From assembly GCF_011761475.1 (NCBI RefSeq), contig NZ_JAASRS010000001.1:1240001-1304000 (forward strand): a DNA stretch of 64,000 nucleotides, in the 5' to 3' direction. This document shows positions 25,253 through 33,347 of the stretch, one piece after another (position 1 is the stretch's first letter; each line of letters opens with the position of its first letter). This DNA is from Saccharococcus thermophilus. GTDB lineage: Bacteria > Bacillota > Bacilli > Bacillales > Anoxybacillaceae. The notes beneath the pieces are model-generated. The model saw nothing but the letters and a program-made list of their open reading frames with translations, searched no databases and was not told the DNA's origin. Both the position numbers and the translations under genes were made by a program.

Positions 25253-26615
25253 CTGTAGTTGAGCAATTTTAATTACAATAATTACCATGTAAAAGAGACA
25301 AACAGGGTACCCCTTATGCCACGTGGAGCTGTTTTTTCACGGTATCAATGGGAATATTTTGTTTCGCTGCACGGTAAATGAACTCCACGAGGCTATGTCC
25401 TTTTCTCTTGCGCAGAAGATCGAGCCCATCAGAAAAATCGCTGTTCGACTCGAACATGCTGTACACGTAAGCAAGCTGCACCAAGATCCAGTAGCGTTTC
25501 ACCGCCCGACGTCCGCGAACGCGGTATCCATCGAGTTTCAGCTGGTCTTTCGCTTGACGGAAAAAACATTCGATCGACCAACGCTGGGCATAGTAGCGCA
25601 AGATCTCTTCATCGCTTAGATCCCGGTCGGTGCTCAAGACGCAGTGAAGATGTTCCGATGTCATCGGCTGATCGGCTTTCCAAGCGAGCAGCACCACGGC
25701 ATCATCGAGACCTTTGAGAGAGCCTTCGTAGCGATAAACCCGATAACGCTCTTCTCCCACCGTGACGAGGTGAGTGTCTTTCGGTTCGATGTAGCGGGCA
25801 AACTCCCTCACCTGAACCGCAATGCCTTTTGGATAAAGAAGCCGATTGGCCTTGAGCATTGCGATTACGTGGAATCCCTTTTTCAGACAAGCTTCCACGA
25901 GCGTTTGCGATGGATACCAAGAGTCCATCAGCACATAAACAGGACGGTGTACATCCAAAGAAGAAAGCATCTCGATCGCGAGTTCCCCCTTGCTTTTCCC
26001 AGCCGCCTTGTCGTAGAGGCGGAACGCAAAGGGAAAAGCCTGGGTCATCGTATGAACCATGAGCCAAACGAGAGAATGTCCCCAGATCGACTTTTTCTCT
26101 GTGTGAGAATAGTGCCAATCACACCCTTGAATGGCGTGCGTTGCCTGTGACGAAGGCTTGGTTTTTTGGCAAATCGTATCATCGATCGAAACAAAAAGGG
26201 GTTGACTCTCCTGTTTGGCGATGCGTTCGACACGACGAAGCATCCACTGTTGAAGTTTGCGAAGCAGCGTCTCTTCATCCCAAGGGCTTTTCGTGAAAAA
26301 ATGGCTGAGTGTCGTGCGGTGGTTCGGATGAAAGCTCCAATGATGAAGATCGGTCAATGTTCCCGCAAATCCTTTGGTGGTCAGCGCATCCACGATATGA
26401 ACGAGATGCTTCATGACAGGTTTTGAAAAATAAAGGGCCAACCCCAACATCGTGAAAAACTTGTGGATTCCTTGATGATGTGCTAATCTATTCATGAGAC
26501 ATGAACCTCCTTGTGAATAGTTTTGGTGACACATCTATTCTAATCAAGGAATCGGGTTCATGTCTCTTTTTTTGTTTGGTTGTAAATTTATGTTAGCGAA
26601 TTTGCTCATCTACAG
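25253..26615 (-). mobile_element. IS4/IS701-type element, copy A
   Basis: A 1363-bp element with terminal repeats CTGTAGTTGAGCAA and CTGTAGATGAGCAA (one mismatch in 14). The flanks on both sides read TAATAATA, an 8-bp duplication that could be shorter because the site is itself repetitive. It is in the same orientation as copy B at 62133, with the same length and an identical encoded protein. Confidence 0.9.
25314..26495 (-). CDS. IS4/IS701-type DDE transposase, copy A
   Basis: A 393-residue transposase. The catalytic pattern is visible: VSIDDTICQKT (Asp), VYVLMDSWYPS (Asp), and YAQRWSIECFFRQAKDQLKLDGYR, the Y-x-x-R-W-x-IE-F-K/R box of IS4-like enzymes (Glu). The start MNRLAHHQ is taken because AAGGAGG lies just before it; the ATG at 26534 is upstream of that SD. 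Intact, and identical to copy B. Confidence 0.92.
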   Translation of the reverse strand: MNRLAHHQGIHKFFTMLGLALYFSKPVMKHLVHIVDALTTKGFAGTLTDLHHWSFHPNHRTTLSHFFTKSPWDEETLLRKLQQWMLRRVERIAKQESQPLFVSIDDTICQKTKPSSQATHAIQGCDWHYSHTEKKSIWGHSLVWLMVHTMTQAFPFAFRLYDKAAGKSKGELAIEMLSSLDVHRPVYVLMDSWYPSQTLVEACLKKGFHVIAMLKANRLLYPKGIAVQVREFARYIEPKDTHLVTVGEERYRVYRYEGSLKGLDDAVVLLAWKADQPMTSEHLHCVLSTDRDLSDEEILRYYAQRWSIECFFRQAKDQLKLDGYRVRGRRAVKRYWILVQLAYVYSMFESNSDFSDGLDLLRKRKGHSLVEFIYRAAKQNIPIDTVKKQLHVA

Positions 26616-26665
26616 TAATAATATTTGTCCTTCATCCACACCGCTCTTTTTGTAGTTCCTGAATC

Positions 26666-26694
26666 AAAAAAGCAGGCGTTATGCCCGCTTTTTT
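26666..26694 (-). terminator. Terminator of the TauE gene
   Basis: AAAAAAGCAGGC / GCCCGCTTTTTT with one mismatch in the stem. Confidence 0.7.
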
Positions 26695-26751
26695 AAAAAC
26701 ACACTAAATTACTCCGCGTCCTACACTTTTAAAAAACGCCACGGTACATAC

Positions 26752-27636
26752 CTACGACGTCAGGTCATTCGATAACGATACTCTCCGGTGATTGCGCACC
26801 GCCCACCATATCGAAACGGCCCAACCGAGCACAATAGCGCTGTAGACGGTTGCATACCAATTGTCAGGAGCCTCCCACGCATGAAGCAAGGTACGGACGT
26901 TAGTCAAAATAATTAATCCGCCGACAAGGACGCCAAGCAAATGGGATGGCATTTTACGTACAAGCCAGGCGGCAATTGGCGCAGCGATAATGCCTCCTAA
27001 CATGAGCGTGCCTACCCAATACCAGTTGACTTGTTCCCAGCCTAACGAAATGACAAAGCCAATGGTAGCCGATAAAGCAACGGCAAACTCCGACGTATCG
27101 ACCGTTCCAACGACTTTTCTCGCTTCCATTCCTTTGTTGGCGAGAAGAACAGGTGTGGCAATCGGCCCCCATCCCCCACCGCCGGTCGCATCAAGAAAAC
27201 CAGCCACCAAACCAAGGGGGATTAGTTGCTTATTCGAAAATTTCTTTGGCGGCTGTGAGTCTTGGCGTGCGGATAGAAATAAAAACCGATACATGATATA
27301 AAACCCAAGCGCTAACAAAAATAAAGAAACATATGGTTTAATGAAATCCCCTGGAAGATTACTTAAAAAGCATGCGCCGACAAACGCGCCAAGCGAGCCA
27401 GGAATAATTAATTTGATCACCATGTCGCGGTCGACATTTCCGAACTTTATGTGGGATGCTCCTGACGCCGCAGTTGTAACTACTTCAGCCAAATGCACGG
27501 AAGCAGAAGCGACTGCCGGGGTAATCCCGAACGCAAGCAACAACGTGGTTGACGTCACCCCATATGCCATTCCAAGCGATCCGTCGATCAGTTGGGCGAT
27601 AAATCCAACAGTCACAAATACAATTAACTTTTTCAT
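26752..27636 (-). CDS. TauE/SafE-family anion exporter
   Basis: A 294-residue membrane protein with eight hydrophobic segments in two repeats. Repeat motifs are IDGSLGMAYGVTSTTLLL...AVASASVHLAEVVTTAASG and LDATGGGGWGPIATPVLL...VVGTVDTSEFAVA, as in the TauE/SafE (YtnM) branch exporting sulfite or organosulfonates. Substrate is not proven by sequence. ATG follows GGAGGGGATGGC. A 17-bp palindrome lies upstream, so expression is likely controlled by a repressor not present nearby. Confidence 0.88.
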   Translation of the reverse strand: MKKLIVFVTVGFIAQLIDGSLGMAYGVTSTTLLLAFGITPAVASASVHLAEVVTTAASGASHIKFGNVDRDMVIKLIIPGSLGAFVGACFLSNLPGDFIKPYVSLFLLALGFYIMYRFLFLSARQDSQPPKKFSNKQLIPLGLVAGFLDATGGGGWGPIATPVLLANKGMEARKVVGTVDTSEFAVALSATIGFVISLGWEQVNWYWVGTLMLGGIIAAPIAAWLVRKMPSHLLGVLVGGLIILTNVRTLLHAWEAPDNWYATVYSAIVLGWAVSIWWAVRNHRRVSLSNDLTS

Positions 27637-27692
27637 GCCATCCCCTCCGTCTGAAATAATAAAATATTTCTATTAATCTATACATTAATACC

Positions 27693-27722
27693 AACTATTC
27701 ATAGTTGTCAACTATGAATTAT
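27693..27722 (-). promoter_or_regulatory. Palindromic operator upstream of the TauE gene
   Basis: CATAGTTG-T-CAACTATG, perfect 8-bp arms (27700-27716), overlaps a TTGACA -35 on the minus strand (27710-27705); a second partial arm (CAACTATTC) lies beside it. The cognate regulator is not known. Confidence 0.6.
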
Positions 27723-27730
27723 AAAAAAAT

Positions 27731-27767
27731 AAAACAGAGTTCCCTTTCATCGCCTGAACTCCGTTTT
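27731..27767. terminator. Hairpin between glnA-like and tauE genes
   Basis: AAAACAGAGTTC / GAACTCCGTTTT around AT-rich flanks; it could serve either strand and backs up the glnA-like terminator next to it. Confidence 0.55.
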
Positions 27768-27810
27768 CTATTTAACCATCATCCTGTAAAAATGTATCTT
27801 TCATGATTAA

Positions 27811-27863
27811 CAAAAAAGAGGCACTGAAAAAGACTGTTAGAGCAATCTTTTCCGTGCCCCTTG
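27811..27863 (-). terminator. Terminator of the glutamine synthetase gene
   Basis: Long stem: AAAGAGGCAC(T)GAAAAAGA / TCTTTTCCGTGCCCCTT, with T6 on the minus strand, a few bases past the stop. Confidence 0.7.
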
Positions 27864-27868
27864 TCATT

Positions 27869-29233
27869 TTAAAATTTCGCTTGATATTGTTCAACTTCCC
27901 AAGCGTGCACAGCGGTACGATAGCTGTCCCACTCCGCTTTTTTCATGGCTACGTATTCCTCAAATACGTGTTCCCCAAGCGTTTCGCGACCGATTGTGCC
28001 ATTTTCGAACTCTTCCACTGCCGCTCCTAAGTTCGATGGCAGATTTTCGATGCCAAGCAGAGCGCGGCGCTCTTCTGTCATATGGAAAATATCTTCGTCA
28101 ATCGGCGCCGGAGCTTGCAAGCCTTTTTCCACACCGTCCAAACCAGCGGCGGCGATGATGGCAAACGCAAGGTAAGGGTTGGCCGACGGGTCTGGACAAC
28201 GAAGCTCGACGCGGGTCGCCATACCACGTTTGGCTGGGATGCGGATTAACGCCGAACGGTTCGACGCCGACCATGCGATATAGCAAGGCGCCTCATATCC
28301 CGGGACAAGCCGTTTGTACGAGTTTACTAGCGGGTTCGTAACGGCGGCAAAGCTTTTGACATGCGCGAGCAAGCCAGCGATAAATCGATAGGCGGTTTCT
28401 GATAATTGGTTTTCATCGCTTGGATCAAAAAACGCATTTTCGCCGTCTTTAAATAGCGACATGTTCACATGCATGCCGAAGCCATTGATGCCGAATACCG
28501 GTTTTGGCATAAACGTGGCGTGCAGTCCATATTTATTGGCGATCGTTTTTACAACCCACTTATATGTAGTGGCATTGTCTGCCGCCCCTAGCGCATCGGC
28601 GTATTTGAAGTTGATTTCATGCTGTCCTTCTGCAACTTCGTGATGGGACGCTTCGATCGTAAAGCCCATCGCCTTTAGCGCACGGTAAATTTCTAAACGA
28701 ACGCGCTCACCGAGATCTTTTGGAGACGGCTCGAAATATCCGCCGTTATCATGAAGTTCTGTCGTCGGGTTTCCGTTTACGTCCGTTTTGAATAAAAAGA
28801 ATTCCAATTCTGGACCAACAGAAATCGTATATCCTTTTTCCGCCGCACGCTCAACTGTTTTCTTTAAGACGTTGCGTGGATCTCCTTCAAACAGCGTTCC
28901 ATCAGGATTGAGAACAGAACAAAGGAAACGAGCTTCGGAATATCCTTCCTCTACCGTCCAAGGCAACACAGCAAATGTGTTTAAGTCAGGAAGAAGATAG
29001 AGATCGGATTGGTTGATAGGGGAAAACCCTTTAATCGAGGAACCGTCAAACATGATTTTTCCTTCCACAACATCATCAAGCTGGTCCGCCGTCACCGTAA
29101 CGTGTTTTAAAATTCCTTCGATGTCGACAAATTGCAGATGCAAAAGCTCGACATGCTTTTGCTTGATCGTTTCTTTGATTTGCTCAAGCACTGCCGCTTG
29201 GTTGCCTGTAGGGGAAATCATCACCTTCGACAT
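27869..29233 (-). CDS. Glutamine synthetase family protein, type I (second-type paralogue)
   Basis: A 454-residue GlnA-like enzyme. Active-site regions are intact: FDGSSIKGF, GPELEFFLF, ASHHEVAEGQHEINFKY, ATFMPKPVFGINGFGMHVN, NSYKRLVPGYEAP and NRSALIRIP, so ATP-dependent glutamate amidation is plausible. No glnR gene adjoins it, unlike the housekeeping glnRA operon. In B. subtilis GlnA the loop after GSSIEGF reads VRIEESD and includes Arg62, important for feedback inhibition; here it reads SPINQSD, so regulation or substrate may differ (inference). The N-terminus is 6-8 residues longer than usual. SD GTGAGGT. Confidence 0.85.
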   Translation of the reverse strand: MSKVMISPTGNQAAVLEQIKETIKQKHVELLHLQFVDIEGILKHVTVTADQLDDVVEGKIMFDGSSIKGFSPINQSDLYLLPDLNTFAVLPWTVEEGYSEARFLCSVLNPDGTLFEGDPRNVLKKTVERAAEKGYTISVGPELEFFLFKTDVNGNPTTELHDNGGYFEPSPKDLGERVRLEIYRALKAMGFTIEASHHEVAEGQHEINFKYADALGAADNATTYKWVVKTIANKYGLHATFMPKPVFGINGFGMHVNMSLFKDGENAFFDPSDENQLSETAYRFIAGLLAHVKSFAAVTNPLVNSYKRLVPGYEAPCYIAWSASNRSALIRIPAKRGMATRVELRCPDPSANPYLAFAIIAAAGLDGVEKGLQAPAPIDEDIFHMTEERRALLGIENLPSNLGAAVEEFENGTIGRETLGEHVFEEYVAMKKAEWDSYRTAVHAWEVEQYQAKF

Positions 29234-29255
29234 GTTATATTACCTCACATTCTTG

Positions 29256-29308
29256 TGTTTATTTTTATAACATGTCTTTATTATAGGGAAGGAGCGCGGG
29301 TTTGGCAA
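29256..29308 (-). promoter_or_regulatory. glnA-like promoter with a GlnR/TnrA-like box
   Basis: Minus strand: -35 TTGCCA (29308-29303), 17 bases, -10 TATAAT (29285-29280). Just downstream, TGTTATAAAAATAAACA (29272-29256) fits the GlnR/TnrA consensus TGTNAN7TNACA at all but one position. Its place past the -10 suggests repression. Confidence 0.55.
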
Positions 29309-29417
29309 TACTTTTTCAATTAATTTTTCTGTATTTTTATAACGAATATAAGAAAACGTTTTCAAAAAATAGAACAATAAATAGTTATATAATTGCATGT
29401 TTATGCAGTTTTATTAA

Positions 29418-29470
29418 TAAAAAAGAAAGCTGTCTATAAAGGAAAATTCATCAATCACCTTTTAGACAGC
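29418..29470 (-). terminator. Terminator of the FetB-like gene
   Basis: GCTGTCTATAAAGG / CCTTTTAGACAGC arms with a 17-base loop and T-rich minus-strand tail. Confidence 0.65.
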
Positions 29471-29495
29471 CGCATGATAAACATATGTAGCTATA

Positions 29496-30230
29496 TTAAG
29501 AGAAATTGTTATCATCACCATCACAGTAATCGTTGGTTTGATAGAACGCTCGATAATTGAGAAAGCAAACGACAATCGCCGAAATGGCAGCAACAACAAG
29601 AAGGGTAAATACGATAAAAATTTGATATTTGACGGCAGCAATTGGTTCCGCTCCCGCCAAAATCATCCCCGTCATCGTTCCGGGAATTTGGACAAGCCCC
29701 ATTGTTTTTAAGGAATCGATCGTTGGAATCATCGCAATTTTGATGGCGTACTGTTTTATATTTTCACGTTTCCCTTGTTTCATCGTTTCTAATACGACGC
29801 TTGAGGCGACCATCGCCGTTCCTGAAAACATTCCAGCAACCGGGATAATGTATCGCGCTTGAAACGGAATAATGCGGCAAATCAACCATAACACAATGGG
29901 AATCCCAACAGAAACGATCATGCTGAAAAAGACAAGAAAAAACGTACGTTTTGTATCATTTCCCCGCCTCGAAACATTGAACGAAGCAACAGCCACCATC
30001 AACAGCACATAACCAATAATGACATACCATTTTTCTAAAGAAAAAAGATAGGTAATACAATATCCTAATATTAATAATTGAACAAATCCGCGCAATGAAG
30101 ACCAAATAATGTCTTTTTCTAATTTTAACGACTGCCGGTATGATATAAATACCGGGACAAGAATAAACAGCCATATGACAAAAAGCGATGTATTATTGAT
30201 TCTATTCAATAAAAACACCTTCTTTCCCAT
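29496..30230 (-). CDS. UPF0014/FetB-family ABC permease
   Basis: A 244-residue membrane protein with six to seven helices. The family motif RYIIPVAGMFSGTAMVASSVVLETMK and PTIDSLKTMGLVQIPGTMTGMILAGAEP identify FetB (UPF0014), the permease of an iron-export ABC system in E. coli. Its usual ATPase FetA is not adjacent; the upstream neighbour, 6 bases away, is a gamma-glutamylcyclotransferase-like gene instead. The SD is weak (GCGGCG), so translation is probably coupled. Confidence 0.85.
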   Translation of the reverse strand: MGKKVFLLNRINNTSLFVIWLFILVPVFISYRQSLKLEKDIIWSSLRGFVQLLILGYCITYLFSLEKWYVIIGYVLLMVAVASFNVSRRGNDTKRTFFLVFFSMIVSVGIPIVLWLICRIIPFQARYIIPVAGMFSGTAMVASSVVLETMKQGKRENIKQYAIKIAMIPTIDSLKTMGLVQIPGTMTGMILAGAEPIAAVKYQIFIVFTLLVVAAISAIVVCFLNYRAFYQTNDYCDGDDNNFS

Positions 30231-30236
30231 ACGCCG

Positions 30237-30623
30237 CTAATTCATATGCCGATGCCGCCATGACCCTGACGGAATGAGCGGAAGGTGCGCCGCTTTGCTT
30301 TTTGGGTATACGTATACATACCCTTCGAGCGGCTGTTCCAAATCTTTCACCCAAACCCGTTCGTATTCGTTATGTTGGCCTCCTTCTTCATACCCTTCGA
30401 GCTCATCCATCGCTTGCAGCCCTTCTTCGGTTACGGTGAGCCATTCGCCAATTACTTCTCCTTCTTCTTCGACAACGAGCGCGGGATATTCCCCGACGTC
30501 ATATAAGCGCCCTTTCACTTTTCCCGGCTGAATATCGTGGATATAAGGAGCGGCAACAAAATGGTTTTCTTCCCCCACTAGCAACGTTCCATACACAAAC
30601 ACACGGTATAGCAGCGGTCTCAT
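30237..30623 (-). CDS. Gamma-glutamylcyclotransferase (AIG2/GGACT-like) family protein
   Basis: A 128-residue protein with the family start VFVYGTLLVGEENH (the YGTL loop), GRLYDVGEYPALV, and the acidic MDELEGYEEGG containing the catalytic-type Glu. Members cleave gamma-glutamyl-amine or related bonds releasing 5-oxoproline, but this subfamily (YtfP/AIG2) is poorly defined. Start at 30623 is fixed by AAAGGAGGAAAGAA; a longer frame is rejected. It lies directly upstream of the FetB-like gene. Confidence 0.82.
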   Translation of the reverse strand: MRPLLYRVFVYGTLLVGEENHFVAAPYIHDIQPGKVKGRLYDVGEYPALVVEEEGEVIGEWLTVTEEGLQAMDELEGYEEGGQHNEYERVWVKDLEQPLEGYVYVYPKSKAAHLPLIPSGSWRHRHMN

Positions 30624-30796
30624 TTCTTTCCTCCTTTTGTTTACATAACAAAAGTTATGACGACTAATGACTAGATAATCTACATCTCTATCATACAACA
30701 AGACAAAAACAATGGAAGCCCTGCCTCTCAACCATCCTTGCAGCTCCTAAGCTGCGCCAGTGTGAATTTGTCTTTTCGAAATGAGCCGCCTGCCGT

Positions 30797-30831
30797 AAAA
30801 AAAGTGATACCGCCAAAAGCGATATCACTTT
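30797..30831 (-). terminator. Terminator of the cold-shock gene
   Basis: AAAGTGATA(C)CGC / GCGATATCACTT, with T7 on the minus strand. Confidence 0.8.
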
Positions 30832-30846
30832 GTTCCATCCCTTCCC

Positions 30847-31047
30847 TTACGCTTTACGTACGTTTGCCGCTTGCGGACCGCGATTTCCTTCGACAACCTC
30901 AAACGTAACAAATTGCCCTTCTTCTAATGTTTTAAACCCTTCGCCCTCAATCGCGGTAAAATGAACGAAAACATCACCGCCGCCATCCTTTTCGATAAAT
31001 CCATACCCTTTTTCCGCATTAAACCATTTTACTTTTCCTGTACTCAT
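30847..31047 (-). CDS. Cold-shock protein (CspA/CspB family)
   Basis: A 66-residue single OB-fold nucleic-acid chaperone. RNP1 is KGYGFIE and RNP2 is DVFVHFTAI, with the start [16 protein letters not shown]. It binds single-stranded RNA/DNA and melts mRNA structure. ATG at 31047 has TTGGAGGAATCAC upstream. A leader of about 150 bases separates it from its promoter, as in cold-inducible csp genes. Confidence 0.95.
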   Translation of the reverse strand: MSTGKVKWFNAEKGYGFIEKDGGGDVFVHFTAIEGEGFKTLEEGQFVTFEVVEGNRGPQAANVRKA

Positions 31048-31233
31048 TGTGATTCCTCCAAAAAATAAGTATTGACCATCGCTACCGCTATAAAGAAAAA
31101 GCCGTGCACTTGCGCAAGCAAGGGAACATATAAGCAGGCCCTCACTTTCACAAGGCACGACTTATCATGATCCTTTATACGACGAACGAAATGGTGCTTA
31201 GTTAATAGTACCGGATGCGCAAAAGAAAGTCAA
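31048..31233 (-). promoter_or_regulatory. csp promoter and long 5' leader
   Basis: Minus strand: -35 TTGACT (31233-31228), 17 bases, -10 TACTAT (31210-31205), then about 150 untranslated bases with a self-complementary CTTGCGCAAG segment. Long leaders of csp mRNAs control stability and translation with temperature. Confidence 0.6.
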
Positions 31234-31246
31234 GAAATTATGGAAA

Positions 31247-31804
31247 TTATTCCTTCCATTTGATGCTGCAGCCAATGCTTGGTTTTTGTTCTTCCGGCAC
31301 TGGTTCGCCATTCAATAATGCGTCTAATGCCGCGCGAATCGATTCCCCTGTAACCGGAATGCCATTGGTTGGCCGCGAATCATCAAGCTGGCCGCGATAT
31401 ACGCATTTTAAGTCGCGATCAAAGATATAGAAGTCCGGCGTGCACGCTGCCTGATACGCTTTTGCCACCTCTTGCGTTTCATCAAACAAATACGGAAACG
31501 GATAGCCTAATTCTTCGGCTACTTTTTTCATATTTTCCGGCGAATCTTCCGGATATTTTTCCACATCGTTCGAATTGATCGCGATAAACGTGACTCCTTT
31601 TGGCTGATAATCGTTGGCAAGACGGACGAGTTCATGTTGCACGTGTTTGACAAATGGACAATGATTGCAAATAAACATAATCACCGTTGCCACATCCGAC
31701 TTTATGTCTTCCAAACGGACAGTTTTGCCATCAACCACGTTCACCAGTTCAAACGACGGCGCTTTTTGCCCCAATGGAAACATATTGGACTCGACTGCTG
31801 GCAT
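31247..31804 (-). CDS. Thioredoxin-like/AhpC-TSA family protein
   Basis: A 185-residue thioredoxin-fold protein. LGQKAPSFELVNVVDGKTVRLEDIKSD opens the domain and CNHCPFVKHV carries a CxxC redox pair; CTPDFYIFDRD holds the cis-Pro region with another Cys. This group (thioredoxin family protein close to PRX-like-1) is widespread in bacilli, with an undefined reductase or peroxidase role in the cytoplasm. No signal peptide. SD GGAAAGGATGTGG. Monocistronic. Confidence 0.85.
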   Translation of the reverse strand: MPAVESNMFPLGQKAPSFELVNVVDGKTVRLEDIKSDVATVIMFICNHCPFVKHVQHELVRLANDYQPKGVTFIAINSNDVEKYPEDSPENMKKVAEELGYPFPYLFDETQEVAKAYQAACTPDFYIFDRDLKCVYRGQLDDSRPTNGIPVTGESIRAALDALLNGEPVPEEQKPSIGCSIKWKE

Positions 31805-31942
31805 ACATCCACATCCTTTCCAGATTTTCTATTTACCTTTATTATATCAAAGCAAGAAAAGGAATCACAAACTTGGCACGTAAACGAAAAAAGAATAGCT
31901 GCATATGATGTCATATAGGTATTATGGAAAGGAGTGTCGGGC

Positions 31943-32068
31943 ATGTCTTTCATTTATGTGAACAAGAAAATGGCTCCTCGTGTCTATGAAGGAACTTCTC
32001 CCGCTTCGCCACATCCCACAGGCAAATCAATAGACAATTTTTCCCTAGCAGCGCATAATAAGAAATAA
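31943..32068 (+). CDS. Possible 41-residue small protein
   Basis: An ATG at 31943 with GGAAAGGAGTG six to eight bases upstream opens MSFIYVNKKMAPRVYEGTSP and ends NFSLAAHNKK. The SD is strong but no family is recognised and composition is neutral, so it may be genuine or chance. It lies 47 bases before the luciferase-like gene and reads the same way. Confidence 0.4.
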   Translation: MSFIYVNKKMAPRVYEGTSPASPHPTGKSIDNFSLAAHNKK

Positions 32069-32115
32069 TCAATCCCTTTTGGAACAGGAAGAACGTTAGC
32101 GAAAGGATGTTTTTC

Positions 32116-33132
32116 ATGAGCCTTAAATTAAGTGTGCTAGACCAATCCCCGATTGCGGAGGGGATGACGGCGGAAGAAGCGCTCGCCAACACTGTCCGGC
32201 TCGCGCAATTTGTGGAAGACCTTGGCTACGAACGTTTTTGGGTATCGGAACATCATGACACAAACAGCCTCGCCGGTTCGTCTCCGGAGGTGCTGCTTGG
32301 CCATATTGGCGCAAAAACGTCGCGCATCCGCATCGGATCAGGCGGAGTGATGCTTCCGCATTATAGCGCTTATAAAGTGGCAGAAAACTTTAAAGTGCTC
32401 GAAGGCCTTCATCCCGGCCGGGTCGATTTAGGGGTCGGAAGGGCGCCAGGCGGCATGCCGATTGCGACCATCGCCTTGCAGGAAGGAAGACGAAGAGATA
32501 TAGACCGCTACCCAGAACAGATTGACGATTTGCTTGCTTATTTACATAACGACTTGCCGAAAGAACATCCATTGCATGGATTAAAGGCGACACCAAACGT
32601 GCGTACAGTGCCCGATGTATGGCTGCTCGGCTCCAGTTCATCAAGCGCATTGCTTGCCGCGCAAAAAGGGTTGCCGTATGTGTTCGCCCAATTTATTAAC
32701 GGCGAAGGCGGGGAATATTATACGAAATTGTACCGCGAACGGTTCGTGCCATCCAAATATTTAGATAAACCGCGCAATATGGTCGCCGTGTTCGCCATTT
32801 GCGCCGAAACGGAAGAAAAAGCGGAATGGGTGGCATCTAGCCTTGACCTATCGCTTCTGATGATTGAACAAGGCATGGTGTCCAACGGTACGCCAAGCCC
32901 GGAAAAAGCAATGGCTTATCCGTACAGTCCCTTCGAGCGCAAACGGGTTGTTGAAAACCGTAAACGGATGATCGTCGGTTCGCCAAAGCAAATAAAAGAG
33001 CAGCTTTTCCGGTTAAGCGAAGCATATGAAACGGATGAAATTATGTTAGTAACGATTACATATGATTTTCAAGATAAATTAACATCATTCCGATTAATCG
33101 CGGAAGAACTTTGGGGGAAGGAAAATAGATGA
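32116..33132 (+). CDS. LLM-class flavin-dependent oxidoreductase (luciferase-like)
   Basis: A 338-residue bacterial-luciferase-like monooxygenase of the group with MsnO8/YwcH. LSVLDQSPIAEG opens the TIM barrel; GYERFWVSEHHDTNSLAGSSPEVLL, RIGSGGVMLPHYSAYKVAENF and GRVDLGVGRAPGG are hallmark segments, and the WLLGSSSSSALLAA loop binds FMN phosphate. Substrate is unknown. ATG at 32116 follows GAAAGGATG; an in-frame ATG at 32107 overlaps that SD. It overlaps the following remnant gene by ATGA. Confidence 0.9.
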   Translation: MSLKLSVLDQSPIAEGMTAEEALANTVRLAQFVEDLGYERFWVSEHHDTNSLAGSSPEVLLGHIGAKTSRIRIGSGGVMLPHYSAYKVAENFKVLEGLHPGRVDLGVGRAPGGMPIATIALQEGRRRDIDRYPEQIDDLLAYLHNDLPKEHPLHGLKATPNVRTVPDVWLLGSSSSSALLAAQKGLPYVFAQFINGEGGEYYTKLYRERFVPSKYLDKPRNMVAVFAICAETEEKAEWVASSLDLSLLMIEQGMVSNGTPSPEKAMAYPYSPFERKRVVENRKRMIVGSPKQIKEQLFRLSEAYETDEIMLVTITYDFQDKLTSFRLIAEELWGKENR

Positions 33133-33302
33133 AAGTCATTTCTGTTAATGTAGGAAAGCCAAAAACGGTAATGGCCGATGGAAAACCGCTCACAACAGGA
33201 AAAACAAAAGTGGAAGCGATGCAAAAAATCATCGCGGAACCAGCTTTATCAGAAAGCTGGCGCAACACATTTGCAAAAAGACTCTCAACCATCATTAGCT
33301 AA
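33129..33302 (+). pseudogene. MOSC-domain protein with large in-frame internal deletion
   Basis: A 57-residue frame. The first 24 residues, MKVISVNVGKPKTV...GKPLTTG, match the N-terminus of YiiM-like MOSC proteins, and the last 30 (ALSESWRNTFAKRL) match their C-terminus. The MOSC core of some 150 or more residues, with the conserved Cys that binds molybdenum cofactor sulfur, is absent. The frame is kept, so a short peptide may still be made. ATG overlaps the stop of the luciferase-like gene. Confidence 0.7.
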
Positions 33303-33310
33303 TAAAAACG

Positions 33311-33347
33311 AAACGCCTTGTACAGCACGCGTACAAGGCGTTTTTTT
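33311..33347. terminator. Bidirectional terminator
   Basis: AACGCCTTGTAC / GTACAAGGCGTT with T7 on the plus strand; it ends the luciferase-like operon and lies at the stop of the convergent ABC gene. Confidence 0.8.
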
